Positions 1 through 12,586 are shown, counted from the stretch's first letter. The stretch: 64,000 nt of DNA from Uloborus plumipes (GCA_038373865.1 JAXGGA010002963.1:20001-84000); one strand, 5' to 3'. The notes: generated by a model not told the origin, from the letters alone. Translations and numbers: made by a program.

Positions 1-289
1 TTTCTAGAAAAATGAGCATGCTTCTTCACTTTCCTCTTTAATCCTTCTCTTTTATTGCTCACGGAAGGCATTTTTTCCACATGAACTAGAGTTCAGAGAG
101 GGACAATTATCTATTACGGATCGTTTTAAAAGGACCAGTTTGTGATTAGGTATGCTACAATTTTTGTTTTCTCCTTATCATTGCAATTAGGTTTCAGTAG
201 TTGCCAAACCGTAGTAATATGACCATTTTCTATAGACACATTCTTATTCATGCTCTCATTAGAACTTATGTTGCATTTTAGACTTTTAA

Positions 290-376
290 ATAGGCTTGTT
301 CACTTATGCGTCTCTCTCACTTATGCGCCTTTTTCTGTTGGTCCCTTGGGCCGGCGCATAAGTGAGAGTTCACTGT
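290..376. mobile_element. Fragment of a pogo-like MITE with a strong hairpin
   Basis: Arms CTCTCACTTATGCGCC (314-329) and GGCGCATAAGTGAGAG (353-368) form a perfect 16-bp inverted repeat; the right side continues to TTCACTGTA, a pogo-like terminus. The left terminus is not identified. Confidence 0.55.
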
Positions 377-1298
377 ATGTGTAACGCATTAAACTGGCAT
401 TTTTAATGTTTAGAGTCTTTATTTTATTAGACTTAATTTGTGACAATGCCATGCCTTGGGAAATATTAATAAATTCAGCATTTAAAATTAATAGCGGTAT
501 TACATAAACGGAATAAAAAATTAACATAAGGCAATTTTCTTAATAACTAAAATGCAGCATTTGACGTTTAAAAAAATATCACCACATTACTTACCTGAAT
601 TAAATGTACAAAAACGGAGGTTATAATATTTATATGAGAAAAATTTTAAATTAATGTAAAAAGAGAATATAATTGGTGCAATAATGTGAAAGATAAAGAT
701 AAAAATTACAGGTAAGGAAGAAAGCTTTTAAAAAGGTAGGAGTTTTGGAAGGAAAATTAATCTTTAATTACAATAGCAGAAAACTCAAGAACATTACAGT
801 ATTTATTGCATTTCATGGAATATAGTGTTACCTTATTAAAATTGCAATGATGCTATGGAAAATAAAATTAAGAAAAATATGAACGCTCGGAATAGAGACG
901 TTTAAGTATTAACTTTAAATGCTTTCTAGAAATGCTCTCTAGATCTTCTCTTCTTTAAATGCTTTTTTAATTCGTGTGTTCTAATAAAAGAAAAATGTTA
1001 AAAATAATGTTACGTGTAGTTTTCTGTAATTTTACTTACGAAATTATCTATATTTGTATTTCAGTTGTTCTATCCTAAACAGCTTCAATTTTGAATTTTG
1101 GATGCACCCTTGTATTGACTGCATATGGTGATCTGAAGGGGGGGAAGGTAGCTCATATCAGTGTTCAAAGGAGGGGGAAGGGCAGAGCCTGAATGGTTAA
1201 GAACCCCTGATTTAGGCAACGAAAAATTAACCAGTAGATATAACATCATAAATGATTGCTCTTTTGGTAGCATTTGAGAATAAATTAGTGAAAAGTAG
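377..1298. other. AT-rich tract, no gene seen
   Basis: No supported frame or RNA. GGTTAAGAACCCCTG near 1195-1210 resembles the end of a hAT-type MITE whose other end I could not place. Confidence 0.6.
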
Positions 1299-1300
1299 TA

Positions 1301-1763
1301 CAGTCAAATCTGTCTATCTCAAATTTCACGGGACAGAAGAAACATTCGAGATACGGAAGTTCTGAGATACAGAGGTTGAGATAAAATTTACAAAATTAAG
1401 CAATTAGAACAAAGTCAAATACTTAATAGATTGTTTTGCATTGATATTGTTGAATATTTTACTGTACGACATGCTGTGAGTCCACGTTTTACTAATTGTG
1501 ATGACTATATCTGTAGCAAGTTAAGGCATACCTTTAGTACGACCATGATCTTTGAATGAGTGTGCAAAAGATGTTTTTTGTCTCCAAGTTATACCATTAA
1601 TAAAGGTGACTAGAGATGAAATTCAAAAATAAGAGTAGTCAAAATTCGAGATATAGAGGTTTTCGGGAAAAATCATTCGAGATAAACATATTTTATGCTG
1701 TAAAGGTATGGAAATTGAAACATTTTGACATAGAGAGGTTTTCGAAATAAGCAGGCTCGACTG
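1301..1763 (-). mobile_element. Tigger/pogo-like MITE, copy 1
   Basis: 463 bp between TA dinucleotides (1299-1300, 1764-1765). Ends CAGTCAAATCTGTCTATCTC and the inverse of CAGTCGAGCCTGCTTATTTC. Repeated TCGAGATA motifs. Inverted relative to the copy at 28724-29216, with which it shares the whole interior (ACGTGGACTCACA..., TTGGAGACAAAAA). Confidence 0.88.
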
Positions 1764-1765
1764 TA

Positions 1766-4135
1766 TTGCATAAAGCCTTGATTTTCTCCAACGCTGTTTC
1801 TTTTTTCTACTCCAGAGTAAAGTTCGCTTCTAAAAGAGAACCAATGTGTGTGTAGGCTTGGCTTCCCACCAAAGTTTCTTCATTTGTGACGTCATACGAG
1901 ACCTCGCTTTGTTTCAGAAATTGGACAGTTTAAAAAAATAATTAAAAATAAATTGTTAAGGAAATGAAAATATTTTTGGCCATATTTCTTTTTATTAATC
2001 TATCAATACCAGTGTTTAAAAAAAAGCCATTTTGACTGATAGAAACAGCCCCTACACATGCAAATATTCCAAAACTCGAATATTTTTAACATTATGGAAG
2101 ATTATAATTCCTTCGTAGTGGCAGTGAAAAAGGTCAAATGCATTTTCCGTAAGATTAATATTACACGATCAAAATTTTCTGAAAAGATTTTTCTCAGGTG
2201 GAAATATTTGCATGATAAAGTAAAGTCAAAACGATTTCCTTTTTTAATACCGCAAAAATATAAAAAGGGTAGTGTCCACTTAACTAACTCATGCAAGGAT
2301 TTTTAATGAACAAAACACATTAGCATTCTTTAGAGTTATTAATTAATATTTTTTAAATTTCATAAAAACAAATATAGCCAAGCCTTATAAATATATTTTA
2401 ATGAATTAAATGTTTCCTGGAGCGAAAAGGAAATTTTTTCTCCTTCGTTTTAATAAAAGACGAACACTTTTTCGCCATTACCGAAAAGTTGCAAAAAATT
2501 AGCTGTTTTCGAACTTTAAATTTTTAAATGAGATTGTTTCATTCGCTTAATTAGCTCAAAAAATGAATCCCCTTTCTCTATCATTGGAGAAAAACGTTAC
2601 TAGCTTATTTTAAAACTTCAAAAGTTTAGAATTACATCAAACACTTAAACAACGTTAACTTTTTAGAACTAACCGACACTTTGAAGATAAAATTACAATG
2701 AATAAAAGAACATATTGTATTTAAATTTCAATGCATCATTAAAATTTATTTGGAAGTGTTTTTTTTTTTTTTTTTTCTTGTAAGTTGACAAAGATGTTTT
2801 AATCGACTTAGAAAGTGTATTTTACGCATTGAAAGTCGGAAAAAGGCATAAAAATTTAAATGAAATGCTTTTTTTCTCGCAATTTAAAGAAAATACAATT
2901 AGTAGTTTGAAAGTATTGCATTTGAATGATTGTGCAAACTGGCAAGCATTCTAAATCAGGGAAAACCGAAATAGTCCTTACTTCTTACTACACCTTACTT
3001 CTTTCCCTAACTTTTCCTATTTTTTCTTTAATTTTTTTTTTTTTTAAAAGTGGAATTCATCAATATTCTGGTCTTCACTGTTTTACTATACTTCACTCAC
3101 CTAAAATAAATTTTTATCCTTTAAAAGGTGTCAAGGAGCATTTCCACACGTTAAAAGAAGCCCTATTTCTCGTATTGTACACAATAAAGGCCATAAACGT
3201 TGTAAAAAGTGGACCAATCCCTCTTTTTTTTTTTCACTTGGTTGTCTTAAAATAAAGAACAAACAAAAAGTTGCTGTTTATTAGTGAGTCTTTAACGAAA
3301 ACTTGAGCAGGAATTTAAAAAATATATATGAAGCTTTTTCGGAATCCACTCACCTTCCCCCAAGACCTTCACTTTAAACCTTATTGACAATCCTAGTACG
3401 GTATATATACACATGTTTTAGGACTGTGACGAACCAAGCTCTCCTGCCTTTCAAGGGAATTTTTTGAAACAATAATTGTGCCATTTATCAGAAACAGTCT
3501 TTTGTCTAGACAAAGCTTCCGGCACTTTGTCTAGACAAGCGTTAAATATCTGTTAAATGTTGAACTTTAGCTGCTTAAAATACAGAACATTTCTCTGTGT
3601 AAAAGAGAGATTGAAATAAATAATATTTTTAGCATCTGAGCAGCGTTAAGTAAATACACCTAAGATTTTTATTTTTTTTTTCAATGAAAAGTATGAAAGC
3701 TAATAAACAAAAAATGTCGCCACTACCAGATGAAAAACAGGTCAAAATTGAGAGTAAATAGCTTATGGAATAGCAACTCTTCATAACTTTTATTCAAATC
3801 CGTCATTATCATAAGATTTCAGGGACTAAACTTGAAACTTGGAACTTCACAACTTTTTTGTTTGGTATACATTTCATTATTTTAGGAATATTTTTCCATA
3901 CTTGATTTTCTCAGAGCAGTTCAACAGATGTACAAATATGTGATTTTTAAAAATGCTCCGGCAAAACTTTCTTTGGATTGTTCGTAATGGAGTTTACTTC
4001 TCATTTAATCAACTAAAAACCACAATTTGGATAGTTATTTAACTATAAAAGATTTTTAATATACCATGTTTTTAAAACGTACTAAAAATCAAAGAATAAT
4101 TTTTCTAAGCATCATGCACATCAAAGCCCCATAGA
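1766..4135. other. AT-rich tract, no gene seen
   Basis: Short open frames here (for example 2058-2306 and 2926-3255) are A/T-biased and lack splice or family support. T-runs at 2759-2777 and around 3035. Confidence 0.6.
3498..3540. repeat. Duplicated TTGTCTAGACAA palindrome
   Basis: Two copies of the 12-bp palindrome TTGTCTAGACAA, both extended by AAAG/CTTT, lie about 25 bp apart. Purpose unknown; possibly a MITE end. Confidence 0.6.
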
Positions 4136-4440
4136 GATTCAAAACTTCTTACAAAATGTCCGGAAAATTAGTGACTGGGAATTGAAGAGCTTTCAGGATG
4201 AAGGGGCTATGTTTCATTTTAAAAAAATGAACACTCTGGACAATTTTAAGCAACGGATGCAGGTAAAAGAATAAAACTTGGTACATTAAAAAGTAGATAT
4301 CATTAGATCAATTTCATATGCACACTAATAACAAAACCAGAAAACAATAAGGTGCAACAACTGCAACAATAAAACTTTGAACTTACTCGCAATTTCTGTT
4401 TTGTCACATAACCCCTTCATCTCCCAAGTCCTTCAATTCT
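4136..4440 (+). repeat. Dispersed repeat, copy 1
   Basis: Shares TGAACACTCTGGAC, TAAAACTTGGTACAT, GCAACAACTGCAACAATAAA and CTCGCAATTTCTGTTTTGTC in the same order with 46925-47190. No ends or coding capacity identified. Confidence 0.75.
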
Positions 4441-4860
4441 TAATAGTGTAAGTGCTCCACTGGTCGGCCACAATGACATAAAACTCCTCATAAATAGTAC
4501 ATTTTTAATTCAAGATCAGATCTGACGCATTCACACATTCATGTACCTATCCTGGATCATCAACCAGTGGCAGTTAAGTTTTGGGTACTTTTTTTAATTA
4601 GTAATGAGTCATTTCACTTTGAATGGTGTGCCCGTCATCCAAGATTGCGATTCTGCTTATTTTTCAGCTAAGATGATTCTGTGGCCGACTACTGGAGCAT
4701 TTACTAGTGTTGACAACAGCTTGGATTTTAACTTTTTTTTTTTTAATTTCTGAAGCAAGTAGGTGATTCACTATCAGAAAGGTTTATTCTAAAGTTTTCC
4801 TTGTTTTTGTTGCTGTATTGATAGCTGAACGTTCTAGGTTAGCCAAGATCAACAAAAGAT

Positions 4861-5140
4861 CTCTTAAATGGACGACTACTGGAGCACTAACCCCTGGCTG
4901 TCAAAATATTTGCATCATTGAAAGGAAAAACTTGGGCACGAGCAAAAGTGCAAATCTCTTAAATGGCCGACTACTGGAGCACTAACCCTAGCTGTCAAAA
5001 TATTTGCATGATTGAAAGGAAAAACTTGGGCACGAGCAAAAGTGCAAATCTCTTAAAGAGCCGACTACTGGAGTACTAACCCTATAGCTGTCAAAATATT
5101 TGCAGGATTGAAAGGAAAAACTTAGCACGAGCAAAAGTTA
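4861..5140 (+). repeat. Tandem array, about 95 bp x 3
   Basis: Units start at 4861, 4956 and 5050 with CTCTTAAATGG or CTCTTAAAGAG and contain CGACTACTGGAGCACTAACC, TGTCAAAATATTTGCA and GGGCACGAGCAAAAGTGCAA. Units differ by a few substitutions. Further CGACTACTGGAGCA at about 4686 suggests older flanking material of the same origin. Confidence 0.88.
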
Positions 5141-5144
5141 ATAG

Positions 5145-6252
5145 TTTCATAGAAATTTAACTGACAATTTTATTGCACTGCAAATAATATTAACTGATGT
5201 TTAAAGTTTTCTCGCTGATTGCTACTCTTTACACCTATTATGGTTTGGTAGAACTGGCACCCCATTTTTTTTATTTAAAGCATTAGGAAAAACATGGGGG
5301 TGCAAGTTCTACACCGATTACAGCTGAAAAATTATTACTTTTTAATGTTAATTTAGTTGCTAAAAATATGTTAAATAAAAACAACCTTTTTTTTTTGTTA
5401 ACTTTCTTGTACGCAACAGCGGATTACACGAAGATTTATTTTTTCCAAATCTATTTTCAGACTTGCAGATTATACTCAGGACAATACGGTACAGGTAAAT
5501 GTTTTTAAAAATGTCTTGTATAATTTTAAAATATACCTATGTTTAAATACAAATAGCTCTCTTAACCCCCTTCTGGTTGCTTATACAACGATTTCCACGG
5601 GCAAGGAAGAAGTGACAAAATTTGCTCATTTCGCGATTTTCAGCTTAATTTAGAACCTTATTGCGTAATTTCATCACTTAAATGTCAGTAATGAATTTTC
5701 TGAAGCGTTTACACTGACCGCTCGGCCATTTTACAGGACCAATACTTCCGAATTTAATAAAGAAAGGGTTTCTTTGAAAATGTGTTGTTTTCGAGCAAAA
5801 AAAAAATGGAAAAAAAAGTTATGTTGCTTGAATTTGGTGTAAAGAACATGGAGTAGAACTTTTCCTTAAATCTTGTTATAAGATTTACCATATTGAAATT
5901 AATCTCTAACGTAATTTGGGTAAATTTAGTTCACCAGTTTCATCTTAGTTCTTCATAAATAAAAACAAAAGCAAATTTTTAAACGACTCTTTGATAAAAT
6001 TGAGCTGTCAGAGGGTTAACCCGGCAGAAGGCGCGCACCTAACAGTTACGAAAGATATCGCTCGGTTTTAATTGAAAATTTTCTAAAAATTTGAAGAAAA
6101 AACACGTTTGAATTGAAAATAATAAGTTTTTTAACTACTTGTGAAAATATCAGATAGGAGGATACTAAAAGGGTGATTGATTAGAGAGAAATATTTACAT
6201 TGCGACAGGTACTTCGATAAGAATTGACTGACTGTTCCAAGTAGCATCAACT
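5145..6252. other. AT-rich tract, no gene seen
   Basis: An imperfect inverted pair, GGTAGAACTGGCACCCCAT and ATGGGGGTGCAAGTTCTACA (5248-5315), is the only structure noticed. Confidence 0.6.
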
Positions 6253-6606
6253 CATCGGATTTCACTCAGCCGATCATCGAACTCCTCGTAAACTGATCCC
6301 GTAACGCACGATGACATCGTTCCGATCAGTATCCGAGCACGGTTTTCGATGAGCTACTTTTCATCGGAAAGCGATATCCTTCTGATCAACTTTCCTTCTA
6401 AATTCATCGGCACTGGACTGCACTGCTCGTAAATTGCTCCAAATCTCATAATATTTCGAGCAAAACTCATCGGATTTCGCTGCTCGGATTCTGTTTGGCC
6501 AACGAGACATATTGGAGCAATTCCCGATGGGAACTCATCGAATCCGATCATCGGCCAATGAGAATTTCATCGGGTTTCGATGAATGGTCGATCATCGGCC
6601 GATGAG
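6253..6606. repeat. CATCGG-rich patch
   Basis: Seven CATCGG and two CCGATG hexamers at irregular spacing in about 350 bp of otherwise AT-rich DNA, the last as the palindrome CATCGGCCGATG. A minus-strand open frame here has no support as a gene. Could be a diverged MITE or satellite. Confidence 0.6.
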
Positions 6607-6624
6607 ATAATGCTGCTAGGGGTG

Positions 6625-8824
6625 TGCCCAGCACGATCTCTCTCGGGTTAAAAATAAAATTTGCGTAGTCATAATTGCTTTTACAAATGTTTTTACGAAA
6701 GCTTCATTTGTTCGAAACGAAGTGTTGTGTTTGTTAGAATCATTGATGCTACTATCATTCTGATTATCGCTTTAGTAATTGCTCACTATTGTATAATTAA
6801 CTTAAAGCGCAATGTGAAATTCACCGAAGTACCAACTGCATTGATGATCACGATACATTTCTATATGCCGTAATACAATACTTACTTTATCTTATAGGAT
6901 ACAAAAGTCTTAGAAATTTACTTTTCGGAAGTTGAAATTTTAAAAAATGTACAAAGAGAAATCAGAAAATTGAGGCACGCATCAGTTCCTTCTATTTTGT
7001 CTTTACATTTTTACGCAGTTTTACAAAGCACACACAAGGCGTTATGAACATTTTTGAAAACCCCAGTATGTATCTTCCTTCCATTGAGGAAGAACCCTGG
7101 AAATTTTATGTATAATATACGTTCTATAAGAATATTTAATTTTAAAAAACAACTCGAGTTTATTCTTAATTTACTTTGAGTTCGAGCTGAAACTTTTCGT
7201 ACATTTACTATTTTTAAAGATGCATCTAAAAAATAATTTTTTGAGCAACTTTTGAAATTCCCGTAATTTCGAAAGAAAAAAAAAACAGATTAAAAGAAAA
7301 TAAAAACTATTGTCAAATCAGGGACGTCATTTCAAGTTTTCCAGGGGGGGGGGGGGGGGCAAAGAGTGAAAACACAATACAATTTCATCGCAAAACAGCA
7401 AACACCACGCCCACTTATATGTAAATACATTGATTTCTCAAAGCCAGGGAGGGCAATTGACCCCCCCCCCGCCCCCTAAATGACGGGCCTGAGTCAAATA
7501 CCTGGATGCAATTCTTGATTATAAAACCTTAGTTATTCAGTCATTTTGTTTCATTTATTCATTATTTATTTTTTTGAAATTAATGATTTAAAATAAATTT
7601 TGATGATGGACGTTAATTTTTATTTACCAGTTATTTGTTTTTATGTCTTGGTAAATTGCATTACACTTTTCAATTAAAATTATTGAAGAAAAATTGTTCA
7701 TTCAAAATTCATTTGTTCATTATTCAAAATTGTTCTGAAGATTTTACTTCATACTTTTATCACCTCCTCATACACAATAAAAGTGCGCTACTAAATACAT
7801 CTGTAATCATAACATGACATATAATAGCTAGTTAATTATGAATCTCACAGTTGTACACTACGAAAAATATCGTTAAAAAAGAAATTGTGGGAAATGTTTT
7901 TCCAAAAAATATGTGTATTTTATAAACCAATCGATCTTTTCTCAAAATCAACCTTCTCAGACATTTACACAAACTCTTTGAAGATATTTTTCTTTAATGT
8001 AGTTAAAGTAAACACGGGAACTTATTCTACCATGAATTGCTCTTTTTTTTCTCTCCTAAAATATTTGAAATCGTTTCTGATCGGATATTGGCTGAATGAA
8101 AGATTTTCCATCATTGGCTTGGCAAAAGAGTAGATTAAAATATTATTTTTTTCTTTTCTATTTCATTCCCATAAAAGATCAATTTTTTGAAGTTCATGCT
8201 TCAAATGGTTCAAAAGACATAAAATATTGAGAAATGGCTGCTTTGGAATTGGACTGTTGGTCGTAGTTTAATATGGGTAATGTACTACATTCGAAAAAAA
8301 TATGTATAAATATATACTGTTACGTTTCGAAAAACGTACAAATTTAAACTAGTTTGTTCAGTTAAATTTAAAACATCAAATTATCAATCATATTGCAATG
8401 TGCTTCCCTTTTTTGTTCTAAAGTCTTTGAAGAAAATTCAAGTTTTGATTTATATTATGACAACGTGACACTGCAAATAAGTATACAAATAATTAATAAA
8501 GCAATAATCTGTGTTAATTACTCTTTAAAAAGCTACATATTAAGTTAATGTCTCAAATTTAAGCGCTTTTGACAATGGATGGCTAAAGTACAACGGCCCG
8601 GAAAAAAATGGTGGAGCTAGAAATGTCGGAGGGCCTCCATGACCTAGAAGGTGCCTAAGAGCATCGAGAAAGAGATATGAAATATATTTTAAGTTAATTT
8701 TTAAAGGACATTCAAGAATGCAATGTAATAGGAGCCCTAAACCTGTAAATATGCTTCTGCCATTGCCAGAAAAATATATAACCTGTATTTACTCGGCCGC
8801 TTTCACTTGGGCCACCCGCGGTTA
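6625..8824. other. AT-rich tract, no gene seen (apart from the MITE at 7319)
   Basis: Open frames at 6661, 7635 and 7885 are F/I/K/N-rich and unsupported. Confidence 0.6.
7319..7491. mobile_element. Short hAT-like MITE (CGTCATTT family), copy 1
   Basis: 173 bp; ends CAGGGACGTCATTT and AAATGACGGGCCTG; flanks TGTCAAAT and AGTCAAAT (7 of 8 matching). G- and C-homopolymers lie inside the two ends. The same family occurs at 18964-19129 and 51073-51244. Confidence 0.87.
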
Positions 8825-8832
8825 TTGTATAT

Positions 8833-11440
8833 TAGGGTGAGTCGAAAAAATCGATTTTTTTATTTCGAAATCGCATTACCTCTCAAAAGTTGTGGTTTAG
8901 TATCCACAACTTGGGAAAAATAAGAAAAAAATTCTAAGTTGACGTCTTCGGTTCGCGCATGAGGCTCAAAGTTGGAAAAAATATGTTAAAAATGGAAATT
9001 TTCAAAAAGAAAAAAGAAAAAAAAAACTGTAACTTTTTATAATGCAAATACCACAAGCTGTAAATATTTTGTGCATTTTTAATCTAAAAAAATATTTTAT
9101 AGCTTTTACATACGATCTTTAGTTTGCACATCAGCCTTAAATTGGGCTAAAATCGCCTACAATGTCAAATTTCGAAAATATCGATTTTTTTTATTTCGAA
9201 ATCGCATTACCTCTCAAAAGTTGTGGTTTGGTATCCAAAATTTGGGAAAAATAAATAAAAAATCTAAGTTGACTACTTCGGTTCGCGCATGAGGCTCAAA
9301 GTTGGAAAATATATGCTAAAAATGGAAATTTTCAAAAAATAATTTGAAAAAAAAGTAATTTTTTTTCTATCGAAACTGCTTTAAATTGTTAGTAGATAAC
9401 ATAAGTTGAACCCAAAAAATTATATATAACTTTTAGAAGATACATTCTGTTTGTGCATAAGGCTCAAGATATGAAAAAAAATGTCAAAAACTGAACCAGA
9501 ACGCACTATGTCGGCGCTGTGCCGGTATATTTTTGTTCTACAGCCGACTTTTCTAGACATTACACATATTCTAGGAGACAGTTCAAAGTCCCTGCAGTCT
9601 GCACTCCCTTTGGTTGTCACTTAGTCAGCTAGACCCGCCAAACAAACAGCATCTTTAATTAGCAACTGAAAGTGAATCAAAAAGTGCAGCGTGTTTAGCT
9701 TTGGGTGAGTTTTTTTTTTTGTAACTTTATAGCATATTTTTATGCTCAAGTTTTGTTATACTGTTCTCCGTTCTCCGAATAATAAATAATGGAACCCCGG
9801 AAAACTTCTAAACGTTTAATTATTTGTCCGTTTTTTGGTGTACCGAAAGGGTTAAGTCAAAGTGTTTTAACCACATGTGCAGATGTGTTGTTAGCTTGCT
9901 TTGAAGAAAAATCGCAATCTGTAAAAGGCGAACCTTTTTCAAGGATTTCAGATTGCATAGCTCATAGAAGAAATTTACTGCAAAGCTTCTATACCAACGG
10001 TCAGTCATGTACGTATTGTAAAATTGATAAAGGATTACCATAATACTACACTTTGAGAAAGTCATTTAGTCGTGATAAAGATAAATTGAACTTCAAGACA
10101 AAACTCAATCATTTTGTTAATTAAGCGAAGTCTAAACTTTTTGACGTTGCTTCTTTCAAGTGTGCAATGAATTTTTCGTGTTCTTGTGCTAAAAAGCCAA
10201 TCTCTTGTAGATGTACACTATACATCTGTACATTGGTATAGAACGCACATTGTATTACCACTGTACATTGGTATAGAAGCTTTGCAGTAAATTTCTTCTA
10301 TTTAAGCAGATATGCAATCTGAAATCCTTGAAAAAGGTTCGCCTTTTACAGATTGCGATTTTTCTTCAAAACAAGTTAACAACACATCTGCACATGTGGG
10401 TAAAACACTTTGACTTAACCCTTTCGGTGCACCAAAAAACGGACAAACAATTAAACGTTTAGAAGTTTTCCGGGGTTCCATTATTTATTAGTCGGAGAAC
10501 GGAGAACAGTATAACAAAACTTGAGCATAAAAATATGCTATAAAGTTACAAAAAAAAAACTCACCCAAAGCTAAACACGCTGTACTTTTTGATCCACTTT
10601 CAGTTGCTAATTAAAGATACTGTTTGTTTGGCGGGTCTAGCTGACTAAGTGACAACCAAAGGGAGTGCAGACTGCAGGGACTTCGAACTGTCTCCTAGAA
10701 TATGTGTAATGTCTAGACAAGTCGGCTGTAGAATAAAAATATACCGGCACAGTGCCGACGTAGTGCGTTCTGGTTCAGTTTTTGACTTTTTTTTTTTCAT
10801 ATTTTGAGCCTTATGCACAAACAGAATGTATCTTCTAAAAGTTATATGTATATTTTTCGGTTCAAATTATGTTATCTACTAACAATTTAAATCAGATTCG
10901 ATAGAAAACAATTACTTTTTTTTTCAAATTATTTTTTGAAAATTTCCATTTTTAGCATATATTTTCCAACTTTGAGCCTCATGCGCGAACCGAAGGAGTC
11001 AACTTAGATTTTTTTTTATTATTTTTCCCAAATTTTGGATACCAAACCACAATTTTTGAGAGGTAATGCGATTTCGAAATAAAAAAAATCGATATTTTCG
11101 AAATTTGACATTGTAGGCGATTTTAGCCCAATTTAAGGCTGATGTGCAAACTAATGATCGTATGTAAAAGCTATAAAATATTTTTTTAGATTAAAGATGC
11201 ACAAAATATTTACAGCATATGGCAGTTGCATTATAAAAAGTTACAATTTTTTTTTTCTTTTTTCCTTTTGAAAATTTCCATTTTTAACATATTTTTTCCA
11301 ACTTTGAGCCTCATGCGCGAACCGAAGACGTCAACTTAGAATTTTTTTCTTATTTTTCCCAAGTTGTGGATACTAAACCACAACTTTTGAGAGGTAATGC
11401 GATTTCGAAATAAAAAAATCGATTTTTTCGACTCACCCTA
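8833..11440. mobile_element. Giant palindromic (long-hairpin) element 1, hAT-like ends
   Basis: 2,608 bp, starting TAGGGTGAGTCGAAAAAATC and ending with its inverse. The 8-bp target duplication TTGTATAT lies at 8825-8832 and 11441-11448. The arms (about 8833-9997 and 10268-11440) are imperfect but near-continuous inverted copies of about 1.17 kb around a spacer of about 270 bp. Each arm holds two tandem units of roughly 335 bp, each with TCGAAATCGCATTACCTCTC and TTCGGTTCGCGCATGAGGCT, then a coding-like segment near the centre. The ends fit the hAT rule YARNG and the duplication fits nTnnnnAn, so hAT mobilisation is inferred. No transposase is encoded. Confidence 0.88.
9789..10043 (+). pseudogene. 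Coding-like segment in the left arm of hairpin element 1
   Basis: An 84-codon open frame starting MEPRKTSKRLIICPFFGVPK and containing CADVLLACFEEKSQS. I do not recognise the protein. The same segment occurs inverted in the right arm (about 10268-10492) with substitutions. A related motif, CPTFGTPK or CPTFGSPK, occurs at the matching inner position of the second hairpin element. This suggests remnants of an exon from an autonomous ancestor or captured host sequence. Coding status now is doubtful. Confidence 0.45.
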
Positions 11441-11448
11441 TTGTATAT

Positions 11449-12499
11449 ATTTAAAAGTTTTCGTTTCTGAGTTATGATGTTGAATGTTTTTTAAGCTTTC
11501 GTTTTATATCTAGGAATAGGATACTCTTTAAATATTCTTTATCATAAAAAGAACGTAAAACTTGCCAATAGGATTGAAAAAAATGGTGCAGGCTGAAAAC
11601 CAATTTTCTCTCAATTTTACTGATTTCAAAAAAACCTACCACACTTCTTTAAGTCGCAACCGAAAATATAAAATAAATATTCCCGATCACGTCCTCCAAT
11701 AAAATTAGATGAACCGACAAAAATGAAGAAGAATTCATCCCATGCCTCTTCAACAGCCACTCCGCAAATGAGAGTCGACGCACTCCAGAGAATTTCAACT
11801 CCAAAAGTGAAAATTTTGACAAATTCCCCCGACATCCTTGCGGGGATCTCACGTGACATATTACGCCGCTTAGCCTCAATCGGTCATCGCGCGAATTTCT
11901 GGGAAGGTCCGAGGGTGATTTAGTAAATCTGACAGTTTTAGAAGCTAATGGAAAGAGAAAAGCGTTAATTCTCGGCCGTTCTCGCAGTAAGGAGCAAAGA
12001 CAAAAGAATTTCCGAATTCTATTGGAATGCAATAGATTTTTATAGGGTTGGGTTTGCTATGCATAATTCATGTTCTGATATCTGCGCTATGAATCAGAGA
12101 TTCTTGATATTTTTCAGTTGTATTTGAGAGAGAACATTGAAGTTTATCTCGTGGAATTAAATCATATTTTATTTAACAAAATTGTTACAATGGATTGGAA
12201 GAAGAGATTTAACACAGAATAGAAAACAATCACTATATGGATTTTTTTTTATTATTATTACTTTTGCGAAATGCAATGAAAGAGGTGTTTCTGGAAAGTA
12301 AATTCAACGCAGCATGCTATAACAGGCATACCTAAAGTTCTCTCTCTCTTAATTTAGAAAATCAAAAATGTTTGCATTTCGTTGGATTCTAATACTATTC
12401 AAGGGATTTTCATTTATTGATATTTGATACATTTAGCATTTATTTTTTCAATTGCATTAAAAAAAAATATGTTGAAAATTGTACAGAAGAGATTTTATC

Positions 12500-12500
<1 letters not shown>
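11449..12500. other. Unique-looking tract, no gene seen
   Basis: Overlapping open frames on both strands at 11626-12032 include slightly GC-richer sequence but show no recognisable domain and contradict each other. Confidence 0.5.

Positions 12501-12556
<56 letters not shown>
12501..12556. repeat. Poly(A) and (AT)n microsatellite
   Basis: An A-run is followed by a TA dinucleotide run directly abutting the Tc1-like element. A second TA run lies at 13773-13794. The element appears to have landed inside one TA microsatellite. Confidence 0.9.
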
Positions 12557-12558
<2 letters not shown>

Positions 12559-12582
12559 TGAAGTGACAAAAGTCATGGGATA
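12557..12582 (+). repeat. Left terminal inverted repeat of the Tc1-like element
   Basis: 26 bp, perfectly inverted at 13747-13772; begins ACTGAAGTGACAAAAGTCAT. Confidence 0.9.
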
Positions 12583-12586
12583 CCTC

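Noticed and set aside
6354..6551. Minus-strand open frame over the CATCGG patch
   Set aside because: Repeats of GFDEF-like residues reflect the hexamers, and there is no family match.
9420..10065. Minus-strand open frames within the palindrome
   Set aside because: Mirror images of the arms; the plus-strand frame at 9789 is the one with a related motif in the second element.
11626..12032. Overlapping open frames on both strands, up to 127 codons
   Set aside because: Mutually contradictory, no recognisable domain and no splice-consistent neighbours.
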